From assembly GCA_963703385.1 (NCBI GenBank), contig OY969816.1, positions 2,046,001-2,110,000 of the forward strand: 64,000 nucleotides of DNA, written 5' to 3'. Shown here in pieces: positions 18,657 to 27,265 of the stretch. The first letter of the stretch is position 1, and each line of letters begins with the position of its first letter. Position numbers and translations under genes: made by a program. This DNA comes from Rhodoblastus sp963703385 (GTDB taxonomy: Bacteria; Pseudomonadota; Alphaproteobacteria; Rhizobiales; Beijerinckiaceae). Under the pieces are notes generated by a model. The model was not told the DNA's origin, did not search any database, and saw only the letters and a list, made by a program, of their open reading frames with translations.

Positions 18657-18790
18657 ATGCGTCGCGCCAATTCCTTTCCTGCGGTGGCTCTGGTCCTTTG
18701 CCTTTCCGCCTGCAACGCCAATCGGCCAGAGCCGAAATGGCGATGCCGCCGCCGCCGGTCGGGAGCCTGCGCCACCCGCCTGCAACGCAA
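18657..18790 (+). pseudogene. Frameshifted fragment of a small lipoprotein gene
   Basis: The start MRRANSFPAVALVLCLSACNANRPEP closely parallels the intact lipoprotein at 26096-26434 (MRRVFSAS...LSACNANRPEP). In nucleotides GAGCCGAAATGGCG here corresponds to GAGCCGGAAGTGGCG there, a one-base loss, after which the PPPV stretch continues in another frame. The match then fades and most of the coding region is absent. It is therefore a decayed paralogue left in the 489-base gap 18460-18948. The rest of that gap shows no gene; AT-rich sequence at 18840-18900 may hold the promoter of the next gene. Confidence 0.65.
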
Positions 18791-18948
18791 GCTCAGGCCA
18801 CAGTCTCGTCACGCGGTTCGCAAAAGGCGCTCTGAATCAATGTCATCAGGCAAATGGGCTTGTTACATCGGCAATAGAATATGCAATAATAACAAAATTG
18901 CCGCTTGTTTGCCGGGATCGGCGCGACGCCGTTGTCGAGATTTTTCAA

Positions 18949-21900
18949 ATGAAGAGAGACGAGCCCTTCCCGATTGTCGGCATCGGCGCGTCCGCAGGCG
19001 GTTTGCGCGCGCTGGAAGATTTTTTCAAGACGGTTCCCCCCAATCCGGGGATGGCCTTTGTCGTCGTCACCCATCTGGCCCCGGATCGCGAGAGTTTCCT
19101 CGCCGACATCCTGGCCCGCCATACGGAGTTGGCCGTCGAAACCGCTCAAAATGGCCAGGAGGTTGAGCAGAACCATGTCTATGTGCTGCCGCCCAACGCC
19201 AGCCTGACCATTGCGGACGGGCGGCTTTGCTTGAACGAATTCGTTCCGGAACATCCCGAGCGCAGCCCCGTCGACGTGTTCTTCGCCGCGCTCGCGCAAG
19301 ACTGCGGCGAATATTCCGTCGGAATCGTCCTCTCGGGCAGCGGGCATGACGGTCTTCTCGGGATCAAGGCGATCAAGGAACAGGGCGGCCTGGTCCTGGC
19401 GCAGGCGGGCAATGGTTCCGGCCCGAGTTTCTCCGACATGCCGGGCGGCGCCATCGCCAGCGGCCTGGTCGATTTCGCCGTTCCCGTCGAGGAAATGGCG
19501 GCAAAACTCCTGGAAAACGCCCGCGGCCTGGCCGCGCTCGACGCCCTGGCCGAAAAGCCGCCGGAGGCTGAAAGCGAACAGGCCGCAGATCAGGCGCGGG
19601 AGGCGATCTACGCGGCGCTGCGCGCCCAGACCGGCCACGATTTCAGCGGCTACAAGAACTCGAACCTTTTTGCGGCGCGTTCAGCGCCGCATGCAGTTTC
19701 ATCATTGCGACGCCTTGGCCGATTACCTAGCGACCCTGCAGAGCCAGCCCGACGAGGCGACGGCCCTGTTTCGCGACCTGCTGATCAACGTCACCAGCTT
19801 TTTCCGCGACGCCGAAGCCTTCGAAGCCCTGCGCGCGCTGGTGATTCCGCGCCTGTTCGAGGGGCGCGGGGCGGCCGATACGGTGCGGGTCTGGGCGCCG
19901 GGTTGTTCGACCGGCGAAGAGGTCGTCTCGATCGCCATCCTGCTGCGTGAACATATGGACACATTGCGCGCGCCGCCGCCGGTGACCATTTTCGCCACCG
20001 ACATCGACGAACACGCCCTCGCGGCAGCGCGCGCCGGCCGCTATCCCGAGGCGCTGCTGGAGGATGTGTCGCCCGAGCGGCGGCAGCGCTTTTTCACCGC
20101 CCAGGCCGGGAGTTTCGTCGTCGCCAAGGAGGTCCGCGATCTCTGCGTATTCTCGCCCCACAGCGTGCTGCGCGATCCGCCCTTTTCACGGATGGACCTG
20201 GTCTCCTGCCGCAATCTGCTGATCTATTTCGGCGCCGACGCGCAACGGCAGGTGTTGCCGATCTTCTATTATGCGCTTCGCCCCGGCGGTTTCCTTTTTC
20301 TCGGCAAGTCGGAGACCATCGGCCGGTATTCCGAACTCTTTGCCGCCGTCGACAAGAAGAACTGCGTTTACCAGGCGCTCGACACCGGCAAGCCGCCTAG
20401 AATGCCAATATTCATCAATGGCTTGCACCCAGCGCCCTTCGCCACTCGGGTCGCCGCGGGCCCGATTGGCGTCGGCGCCGGGCAATTGCGTCAGACGGTC
20501 GAGGCGCGGATCGCTGAACGCTTCGGGCCGCCGCATGTGATCGTCAACGAGGAAGGCGACATCGTCCATTTTTCGACGCGAACCGGCAAATATCTGGAAG
20601 CGCCTTACGGCACGCCAACCCGGCAATTGCTGATCACGGCGCGCAAGGACTTGCGGCTCGATCTGCGCAACGCCTTGCGGACGGCGGTCGAAACCCGTCG
20701 CCCGGTGACGCGGGACGCGATCGCCTTCGAGACCAACGATCGCCACGTCGAACATGTGGCGCTGACCATCGAGCCCTTGCCCGACCGACCGGACGGTCGC
20801 GGCCTGTATCTCGTCATATTCGAGGAAAAGGGCCCATTCCCGGCGAGCGCGCCGCCGCCTGCCGCCGTCGTTGGGGCGGACGAGGTCGAAGGCGCGGCGC
20901 GGGTCGAACTCGAATTGCGCGATACGCGCGAACGCCTCCAGGGAACGATCGAGGAATATGAGACGGCCCTCGAAGAGCTGAAATCGTCCAATGAGGAGCT
21001 GGTCTCGCTCAATGAGGAATTGCAGTCGAGCAATGAGGAGCTGGAATCGACCAAGGAGGAGCTGCAATCGCTGAACGAGGAATTGCAGACGGTCAACCAC
21101 GAGCTTTCCGCCAAGATCGAGGAACTCGCGCGCGCCAACGGCGATCTGACCAATCTTTTCGCCAGCACCAATGTCGCCACCATCTTTCTCGACCGCAACC
21201 TGGTCATCCGCAGCTTCACCCCGGCGGTGTCGCAATTGTTCAACGTCATCGCCACCGACAAGGGCCGTCCGCTCGGCGACCTGGCGATCAAGCTCGATTA
21301 TCCGGAGCTTCAGGCCGATATAGCCGCCGTTCTGGCATCGGGAAAAACGATCGAGCGGCGGGGGCGCCACAGCGCCGCCGACGCGCCCTATTTTCTCGCC
21401 CGCCTCACACCCTATTGCGATGTCGACGGGTCGATCGACGGCGTGGTGGCGACCTTCGTCGACGTCACCAGCCTGGCCAAATCCGAGGAGCAGCAGCGGG
21501 CGCTGGTGTCCGAACTCAATCACCGCGTGAAAAACATGTTGACCGTGGTCATGGCCATGGCGCAGCAGACTCTGACGCGCTCCGCCTCGACCGAGGATTT
21601 CAAACAGGCGTTTTTCGCGCGCCTGCAAGCCATGGCCCGCAGCCACGAACTCCTGTCGCGGGAAAATTGGGGCGAAATCGAAATCGAACAGGTGCTGCGC
21701 CAGGCGCTCGCGGCCTATTTGCAGCCGGGACACGAGCGGATCGACTTGTCCGGGCCCGCGGTCAAGGTATCGCCGCAGATCGCGCTGAGCTTCGGCACGT
21801 TGATTGGGGAGATGGCGACCAACGCCGTCAAATATGGCGCCCTGTCGAACGATGATGGCCGCGTCGCCATCGCTTGGTCGATGGCGCGAAGCGAGGGGGG

Positions 21901-22102
21901 TGGAACGCCCGTGCTGCGCCTGACCTGGAGCGAGAGCGGCGGGCCGCCGGTGACGCCGCCTTCAAAGATGGGATTCGGCACGACCGTCATCAAACGCGAA
22001 GTGGAATATTGCAACTCCGGGACCGTCCAGTTCTCCTTCGCCGAAAGCGGACTGTCGGCAAAGTTCGAGACGCCCTTGCCGGCGCCGCAAATCCCGCCAT
22101 GA
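18949..22102 (+). CDS. CheB/CheR-PAS-HWE histidine kinase fusion, apparent frameshift
   Basis: Read with one base removed near 19657 this is a 1050-residue signalling protein. The CheB methylesterase domain (residues ~5-190) has GIGASAGG with the catalytic Ser, HLAPD and SGSGHDGLLG. The CheR methyltransferase (~230-480) has TFLRRVQRRM, APGCSTGEE and SCRNLLIYF. A PAS-like part, a long coiled coil of EEL/NEEL heptads (~650-720), a second PAS and a C-terminal HWE-type kinase (SELNHRVKNML; GEMATNAVKYGALS; GFGTTVI) follow. The two halves lie in different frames: the first runs to 19950, the second resumes at TFLRR. The nearby response regulator gene is a likely partner. The input signal is unknown. 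Confidence 0.85.
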
Positions 22103-22305
22103 CCGCGCGACCGACGGCGGCGTCGAGACAGGAACGATTCAGCGCCGATCGCGCGCGAAAATTTGATCAGGCAAGGACGAATGGTTGAAACCAATATAAT
22201 TTTCAGGCGTTGCGCGGCTAGCGGCCTTTTTGCCAACGATCGCAAACCCGCGTTCCTTCAAGCTGAGCATGCGCGATGGCGCCGGCCGCCGGAAAGGGGC
22301 CGGCC

Positions 22306-22674
22306 ATGAGCAAGAAGCGAGCCCTGGTTGCCGAAGATTCCTCCTATATATTGTTCGGCCTCGAAATCTTGCTGGAGCACGCCGGCGTCGAAATCGTCGG
22401 CGCGTCGGCGACCGTCGCCGGCCTGCGCCGGCTGATTGAAACGACGCCGGCGGACATCGCCATTCTCGACGTCAACCTCAGCGGCGAAATGGTTTTTCCC
22501 GCCGCGGACATGCTGATCGAAAGGGGCGTGCCGGTCATATTCACCACCGGCTACGCGCCGGCAAAGATCTTTCCGCCGCGTTTCATGAGCCTGCCGATCC
22601 TGCAAAAGCCCTATGATTCGGATCAATTCGTATCCCTGGTGAAAAAAGCGCTCGCCGAATCCGGGGCGGTTTGA
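22306..22674 (+). CDS. Single-domain response regulator
   Basis: A 122-residue receiver domain only: acidic pocket AED near residue 10, phospho-acceptor Asp in IAILDVNLSGE, Thr in FTTGYAP and Lys in LQKPYDS. It has no output domain. It lies 203 bases downstream of, and co-oriented with, the HWE kinase gene, and single receivers of this kind commonly receive phosphate from HWE/HisKA2 kinases. GGAAAGGGG serves as the SD for the ATG at 22306. It is convergent with the transposase-kinase gene; only 63 bases separate their stop codons. Confidence 0.88.
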   Translation: MSKKRALVAEDSSYILFGLEILLEHAGVEIVGASATVAGLRRLIETTPADIAILDVNLSGEMVFPAADMLIERGVPVIFTTGYAPAKIFPPRFMSLPILQKPYDSDQFVSLVKKALAESGAV

Positions 22675-22737
22675 AGCGATTACGGCAAGCTTTTCCTTGC
22701 CCCTGACGCCATCGTTCCCTTTCAAGGGCCGATGGCG

Positions 22738-24846
22738 TCAAATCTTTTCGGCGCGCGATCCGACCGTGCGCACGAGGGCGGCCACCGACTTTGCCGCCAT
22801 CTTGCGCATGACATGCTCGCGATGATGTTCCACCGTGCGAATGCTGATGCCCAGATCGGCGGCGATATTCTTGTTGGGGTCGCCATCGAGGATGCGCTTC
22901 AGCACTTGCCGTTCGCGTTGGGTCAGGGCGCCCAGTCGCGCGTCCAGGACGTCCCTCTCCTCACGATCGCCGGGAGTTTGCGCGTCGCCTCGCATGGATC
23001 TGGCGACGCTTGCCAGCAGCGCCGCGGAACTGACCGGTTTTTGCAGAAAATCCGCGGCGCCGGCGCGCATGGCGCTGACCGCCATCCGCAAATTCCGGGC
23101 GCCGGTGACGAAGACGATCGGCAGTTCGATCGAATCCGATTTCAACCTGTGCTGCAAGGCGATTCCGTCGATGCCCGGCAAGGAAATATCCACGATCAGG
23201 CAGCGCAGCCGATGACGCCGCGCATCGGCAAAAAACGCTTCGGCGGATGGATAAACGGCGGTTCGATATCCCTCGGCCTCCAGCGCCATCCGGAAGGCGT
23301 CGGAAACCGCCGGCTCATCGTCGATGACGCCGATGTCGGCGTCGCTGGCGATCGGGACAGGCGCGGTCGGCGCTGTCATCGCTTTTGGTTTGGCGACCCG
23401 ATCCGGCGTCGCCGTTTTAGCCATGGCTTCGACGGCGGCCAGCAGATCGTCGGCCCTGGTCGGTTTGATGATCGCCGTGAGGCCGGCGGCTGCGATGATC
23501 GCGCGGGTCGCCGTCGATTTGTCGGCAGTGACGATCAGCGCCGGCGTTTGCGCTTTCAGTTCTCCGCGCGCCCGCTGAATGACTTCGATTCCGTTCATGC
23601 CCCCGGGCAGGTGGAAATCGCTGATGATGAAATTCGGCCTCAGGCCCACGGGCCCGCGCACGGCCGCCAAAGCGCCATCCGCCGCGCGCGCCGTCGCAAC
23701 GCGATAGCCCTCCAATTCCAGCAGAGCTTGTATTGACCCGCGCTGGTTCGGATCGTCCTCGATCACGAGGGCCGTCGGGCGCGGCGGGTCAAACCGTTTG
23801 TCGGAGCCGAATTTTGTCGCCGCCGCCCCTTTGGAGCAAACAGCGGATACGACGATGGCGAAGTGCGTTCCTTTGCCCGGGCGTGAAGCGACCTCGATTT
23901 TATGGCCGAGCAGCGCGGCAAAGCGCTCGACGATGAACAGGCCCATCCCGAAGCCGAACCCGCTGCTGTCCTCGCCGTTGACCCGACAGGATTGCGCGAA
24001 CACCGCTTCAAGCTGGCTCTCGTCAATTCCGACGCCGGTATCCCACACTTCAACCCGCAATTCGTCGCCGCGACGTCGGCACCCCAGCAATATCTTGCCG
24101 CGATCGGTGTATTTCACGGCGTTGGACAGCAAATTCGCCACGATGCGACCAAACAGCCGCAGGTCGCTGCGGATGAAACTGGACGACGCGACAACCTTCA
24201 GGGTCAAGCCCTTGGCGGCCGCGAGAGGGGCAAATTCGTCGGCCATTTGCGTCAACTCGGACGCGATCGGAAAATCGCTGATTTCCGGGCTGACCGCGCC
24301 GCTTTCGATCTGATTGACGTCGTGCAATGCGTCGAGCAGGGACGCCATATCCGCGATGATCTGGTCGATCCTTCCGACCATCATCCGCGCTTGGGGTTCG
24401 GTCATCCGTTTCCCCAACACGCCCAGCAACATGGCGATGGCCTGCAAAGGCTGGCGAAGATCGTGCGTAGCGGCGGCGAGGCAGCGCGATTTCGCCTGAT
24501 TGGCGCGCTCCGCCTCCTTTTTCGATTCGAGCAAGGCGCGCTGCAACGACATGACTTGTTCGTTGGTCGCGTCGAGTTCCGCATTGGCCCGCAGCAGCTC
24601 GCGATTCTCGCGCTCCAGGGCTTTCAGCCTGGCGGCGACTGTCATCGGCGCGCCGCCGCGCTTTCCGGCGCCGGCTTCGATCTGCTTGACCCATTTGAGC
24701 AGCGTGTGCGGCGAGCAGCCGATCTCGGCGGCGATCGATGACGCCGCCGCCCGGCGCGAAATGTGCTCGCCTTCATGATCGAGAACCAGCCGCGCCGCTC
24801 GGGCGCGAATTTCGGAGCTGAATTTCTTCGTCGTGCTGCTGGTCAT
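22738..24846 (-). CDS. IS3 OrfA - histidine kinase - REC - REC - LuxR fusion protein
   Basis: A 702-residue open frame with an extraordinary layout. Residues 1-60 are an IS3-type OrfA helix-turn-helix (FSSEIRARAARLVLDHEGEH, IAAEIGCSPHTLLKWVKQ), followed by the OrfA leucine zipper (LKALERENRELLRANAEL, 75-92), which runs on as a coiled coil into HisKA (THDLRQP, His128). HATPase motifs are NLLSNAVKYT, DTGVGI and GFGMGLFIV. Receiver 1 has D410 and K461; receiver 2 has D553, T581 and K603. A LuxR/FixJ helix-turn-helix fills 638-695 (LTQRERQVLK, NIAADLGISIRTVEHH). No membrane segment is present. It is likely a cytoplasmic hybrid kinase with DNA-binding domains at both ends. Everything after residue ~95 is ordinary kinase sequence. 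Confidence 0.9.
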   Translation of the reverse strand: MTSSTTKKFSSEIRARAARLVLDHEGEHISRRAAASSIAAEIGCSPHTLLKWVKQIEAGAGKRGGAPMTVAARLKALERENRELLRANAELDATNEQVMSLQRALLESKKEAERANQAKSRCLAAATHDLRQPLQAIAMLLGVLGKRMTEPQARMMVGRIDQIIADMASLLDALHDVNQIESGAVSPEISDFPIASELTQMADEFAPLAAAKGLTLKVVASSSFIRSDLRLFGRIVANLLSNAVKYTDRGKILLGCRRRGDELRVEVWDTGVGIDESQLEAVFAQSCRVNGEDSSGFGFGMGLFIVERFAALLGHKIEVASRPGKGTHFAIVVSAVCSKGAAATKFGSDKRFDPPRPTALVIEDDPNQRGSIQALLELEGYRVATARAADGALAAVRGPVGLRPNFIISDFHLPGGMNGIEVIQRARGELKAQTPALIVTADKSTATRAIIAAAGLTAIIKPTRADDLLAAVEAMAKTATPDRVAKPKAMTAPTAPVPIASDADIGVIDDEPAVSDAFRMALEAEGYRTAVYPSAEAFFADARRHRLRCLIVDISLPGIDGIALQHRLKSDSIELPIVFVTGARNLRMAVSAMRAGAADFLQKPVSSAALLASVARSMRGDAQTPGDREERDVLDARLGALTQRERQVLKRILDGDPNKNIAADLGISIRTVEHHREHVMRKMAAKSVAALVRTVGSRAEKI

Positions 24847-24897
24847 GACCCCATTCTCTCAGGAGTTGGGGCCTCCGGCAAACCCCGGGCGGGTTCA
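24577..24897 (-). mobile_element. IS3-family remnant: left end plus OrfA 5' part
   Basis: On the minus strand the 51 bases before the fusion gene start with TGAACCCGCCCGGGGTTTGC and continue CGGAGGCCCC, which resembles IS3-family left terminal repeats followed directly by orfA (resemblance from memory). The first ~90 codons of the kinase gene match OrfA. No orfB, right end or target duplication is seen before 22738, so only the left part of an IS3 element survives. Its TGA also forms the stop codon of the gene upstream. Confidence 0.65.
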
Positions 24898-25128
24898 GTG
24901 TCGGACTTGCTTTTGCGATTTCGCGAAAGAGCGAGCCGTCTCGACGCCGACAAGGATCAGCAGATCGCCCGCCTTGTTGGTGACGCGAATGCGGCCGCCG
25001 ACCGTATCGACGCTTTGTGCAAGCTCGACGACCACCTCCCAGGCGGCGCGCAGATCCGCAAGCGCGGCGGAATGCATGGCGGCAATCGCTTCATTGGCGT
25101 CCCGCACGGTGAACTCGTAATGCTCCAC
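24895..25128 (-). CDS. Small DUF6894-like protein
   Basis: A 77-residue protein, VEHYEFTVRDANEAIAAMHS...LRAAWEVVVELAQSV...RIRVTNKAGDLLILVGV. The pattern of an N-terminal strand, a central 'DLxAA' helix and a C-terminal 'IRVxNxAGDLL' strand resembles the DUF6894 proteins common in Hyphomicrobiales, whose function is unknown. The start is GTG at 25128, 6 bases after GGGGAGGA; an ATG further up at 25173 lacks an SD. Its stop codon is the TGA of the apparent IS3 end, so the true C-terminus may have been cut off. It could share a promoter with the kinase fusion 48 bases downstream. The 282 bases 25129-25410 hold nothing else I can support. Confidence 0.6.
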   Translation of the reverse strand: MEHYEFTVRDANEAIAAMHSAALADLRAAWEVVVELAQSVDTVGGRIRVTNKAGDLLILVGVETARSFAKSQKQVRH

Positions 25129-25410
25129 GCGAATTCCTCCCCTATTGGTTTTATTCTTGAAGGTTTGGCACAAATTCCGTCTCTATGAGCCGGCCGATCG
25201 GCCGCCGACAAAACCCCAATCGATGCAGCAGAATTACATCATGGCTCAATTCTTGCGCCTTAACGATGGTCAATTGCCGATCATCAAATCTGACCCGCAA
25301 TCGGCGGCCGCTCGACGGCGGCGTCAGAAAGCCGTTCCATCCTGGCGGTCGCGGCTTTGGCGCAAATGAAAGGCCGGCGCAGAAAGCGGCGCAGGCCCAA
25401 CAATAACGCG

Positions 25411-25788
25411 CTATCGGACCGCGCGCGCTGATTTGCCGAGCGACGGCGCTTTCGCGGACGCGTTCCCGGGGCCGCCATTGGCGACGACCGTATCGAGCGC
25501 GGCCTTCGAGAGTTCGGCAAACACTTCGCCAAGTTTCTTCGTCGTTGCGACGGAGGCCTCATAAGTGGCCTTGGCGTGTTCGGCTTGAAGTTGAATCGCC
25601 TCATCGAAGCTTTTGACCGCGGAAAGCTTTTTCATCAAATCGCTATTGCTTTGCAACGAGGCTCGGGAATAGCTGAAGGTTTCGTTGGCGATCCTGCTCA
25701 CGCCTTGAGTCAAGGCGCCATTGAACGCTCTGGCCGCGTTGAACTGATTTTTGACCAAGGTCTGGAGAGAATCTAAATTCTGGGACAC
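25411..25788 (-). CDS. Phasin-family protein
   Basis: A 125-residue helical protein, SQNLDSLQTLVKNQFNAA...ANETFSYSRASLQSN...AIQLQAEHAKATYEASVATTKKLGEVFAEL, matching the alphaproteobacterial phasin domain. Phasins coat polyhydroxyalkanoate granules and regulate their size; some paralogues act in stress responses. It begins with GTG at 25788, preceded by GGAGG at good spacing; the frame's upstream ATG at 25821 lacks an SD. No PHA synthase lies in the window. The C-terminal Gly/Ala/Ser/Lys tail is low-complexity. It is transcribed alone. Confidence 0.85.
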   Translation of the reverse strand: MSQNLDSLQTLVKNQFNAARAFNGALTQGVSRIANETFSYSRASLQSNSDLMKKLSAVKSFDEAIQLQAEHAKATYEASVATTKKLGEVFAELSKAALDTVVANGGPGNASAKAPSLGKSARAVR

Positions 25789-26095
25789 GCTGTTTCCTCC
25801 GTGACGCCGAAATGCAACCATTTGAAACGAGGTTCGGCTCCGACCAAAGTCGGTCGCGGCGACGGAGCACCTATAACGGCTTGAAGTCGCCTGTCTAAGT
25901 GCGCAATCATCCCTAGGTAGTTTTGCCTATTTCCTGATCCGCGCGCTGGAATTGGACCGCCTATCGCCCAGCGCCGATGACGAAGGCGCAATGTCAACGG
26001 AAACACCGACCGCGCTGGCGCCGGGCGGATCATTCTGGCCACTCGCTTGACCGCTCGGGCTCTTTGGCGAAAGATCGCCCAAAGGGGCCGAGATC
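25789..26095. other. Intergenic stretch with probable divergent promoters
   Basis: These 307 bases separate the divergent phasin and lipoprotein genes. Small inverted repeats are visible (for example CCGAC-CAAA-GTCGG near 25846) and an AT-richer segment lies around 25895-25940, suitable for promoters in both directions. I see no gene and no recognisable operator. Confidence 0.5.
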
Positions 26096-26434
26096 ATGCG
26101 TCGCGTCTTTTCCGCATCCCTTCCGCCGCTGCTGCTCGCGTTATCCGCGTGCAACGCCAATCGGCCGGAGCCGGAAGTGGCGTTGCCGCCGCCGGTCGAG
26201 ACCGTCTTGCGCGTCTCGCCGGGAGCCGCCGAGGGCGGCTGCTCGAGCGAAATCGCGCGCTATCGCGGGATCGTGGACCATGACGCGACGACCGGCTTTG
26301 TCGCGGCGAATGTCGCCGCGCAAATCCAGGGCGAGATCGGCGAGGCTCAGCGCGCCTGCGACGCCGGCGACCAGCTGCGCGCCAGATACCTTTTGCGCGC
26401 CAGCCAGCAGCGCCATGGCTATCCGCAAGGCTGA
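26096..26434 (+). CDS. Small Cys-containing lipoprotein
   Basis: A 112-residue protein with a lipoprotein signal peptide; the lipobox is LSAC, and lipidation would fall on Cys20. The mature part has a PPPVETV stretch, then CSSEIARYRGIVDHD and QIQGEIGEAQRACDAGDQLRARYLLRASQQRHGYP, with two further cysteines that could pair. It resembles small outer-membrane lipoproteins conserved in Hyphomicrobiales, function unknown. A decayed paralogue is at 18657-18790. Its 3' end overlaps the convergent NUDIX gene by 16 bases. Confidence 0.75.
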   Translation: MRRVFSASLPPLLLALSACNANRPEPEVALPPPVETVLRVSPGAAEGGCSSEIARYRGIVDHDATTGFVAANVAAQIQGEIGEAQRACDAGDQLRARYLLRASQQRHGYPQG

Positions 26435-27189
26435 GCCGCAAAAGCGGCGCGCAGAAAAATCCGGATGAAATCCGGCACCCTCTCCTTGTCGATCTCTTGG
26501 TCGATCTCTTGGTCGATCTCTTGCGGGCCGAACACGGCGTGGAGGCGCGAAAGTTCCGGCTCTTTTTCGCGCGCCAGAAAATCGGCGGCCCGCGCCAGAG
26601 CCTGTCGCGCCGTGAGCGGCAAGAGTCTTTGCTGGATGCAGGCGATTTTGGCGCCCGAGACGACGACGCTCCACCCCGGTTCCGGCGGCGCCTCATCCGG
26701 CGAAAAGCCGGTCTCCTCCGTCATTTCCCGCGCGACGCTGGCGGCGAGATCGACCTTTTCGCCGAAAATATCGCTGCGGTCCGGCGTGCCGGCGGCGAAA
26801 TAGATTTTCCCGGCGTTCATCGTGTGCGGCCCCATTTCGCCAAGCAGAAAAGCGCCGTCGCGCGTGCGCAAAGCCGCCATGGAGAAGCAGTTGAAAGCCC
26901 CCTCGGCTTGGTGTCCCTTTGGCTCCCCGAAGGCCCGCCAGGCAAGGAAACTGCGGAAATCGGTCTCGAAAAAGGCGCCGCGCAACACATTGCCCTCGGG
27001 CGCCGAAAAAATCTCCGGATCGCGCATCAACAAAACCTTGCCGTCGAACATCGACGGTTTTTCGGCGCGCGCTCGCGCCCAGTGGGCGTCGATCCGCGCG
27101 GCCTCGCGGGTCGCGAAATCCCAAGGCGCGGGGCGAAAGGCGGTTTCCAGCCGCGTGACGCGATGGAGGCCGTCGGGAAGGCTGGACAT
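26419..27189 (-). CDS. NUDIX-like hydrolase
   Basis: A 256-residue protein. The core of a NUDIX box is present as SVAREMTEETGF (REUxEExGU). The Glu expected eight residues before the RE pair is not at the canonical place (Val instead; Asp follows), so the box is slightly degenerate. The N-terminal ~100 residues (TRLETAFRPAPWDFA, KVLLMRDPE, FETDFRSFLAWR) form a family-specific domain seen in larger NUDIX proteins. It would cleave a nucleoside-diphosphate-linked compound; the substrate is unknown. A 12-base tandem repeat near the 3' end encodes three copies of QEID. It is divergent from the kefB-like gene. Confidence 0.75.
   Translation of the reverse strand: MSSLPDGLHRVTRLETAFRPAPWDFATREAARIDAHWARARAEKPSMFDGKVLLMRDPEIFSAPEGNVLRGAFFETDFRSFLAWRAFGEPKGHQAEGAFNCFSMAALRTRDGAFLLGEMGPHTMNAGKIYFAAGTPDRSDIFGEKVDLAASVAREMTEETGFSPDEAPPEPGWSVVVSGAKIACIQQRLLPLTARQALARAADFLAREKEPELSRLHAVFGPQEIDQEIDQEIDKERVPDFIRIFLRAAFAAQPCG
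26489..26524. repeat. 12-bp tandem repeat, three units, inside the NUDIX gene
   Basis: TCGATCTCTTGG occurs three times in a row (the last unit with one change), encoding QEID repeats on the minus strand. The unit length is a multiple of three, so copy-number change would keep the frame. Confidence 0.9.
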
Positions 27190-27265
27190 ATCATCTGTCT
27201 CCGATACGCATGTTTTGGCGCGTTCCGCGAATCCGTTATCCTGTTTTCGTGGAGGGAAGCAATTG

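Noticed and set aside
19650..19670. Programmed +1 ribosomal frameshifting in the CheB/CheR gene
   Set aside because: There is no slippery or stop-codon signal, and the same type of one-base gain occurs in enolase and kefB, where programmed shifting is not known. Sequence error is simpler.
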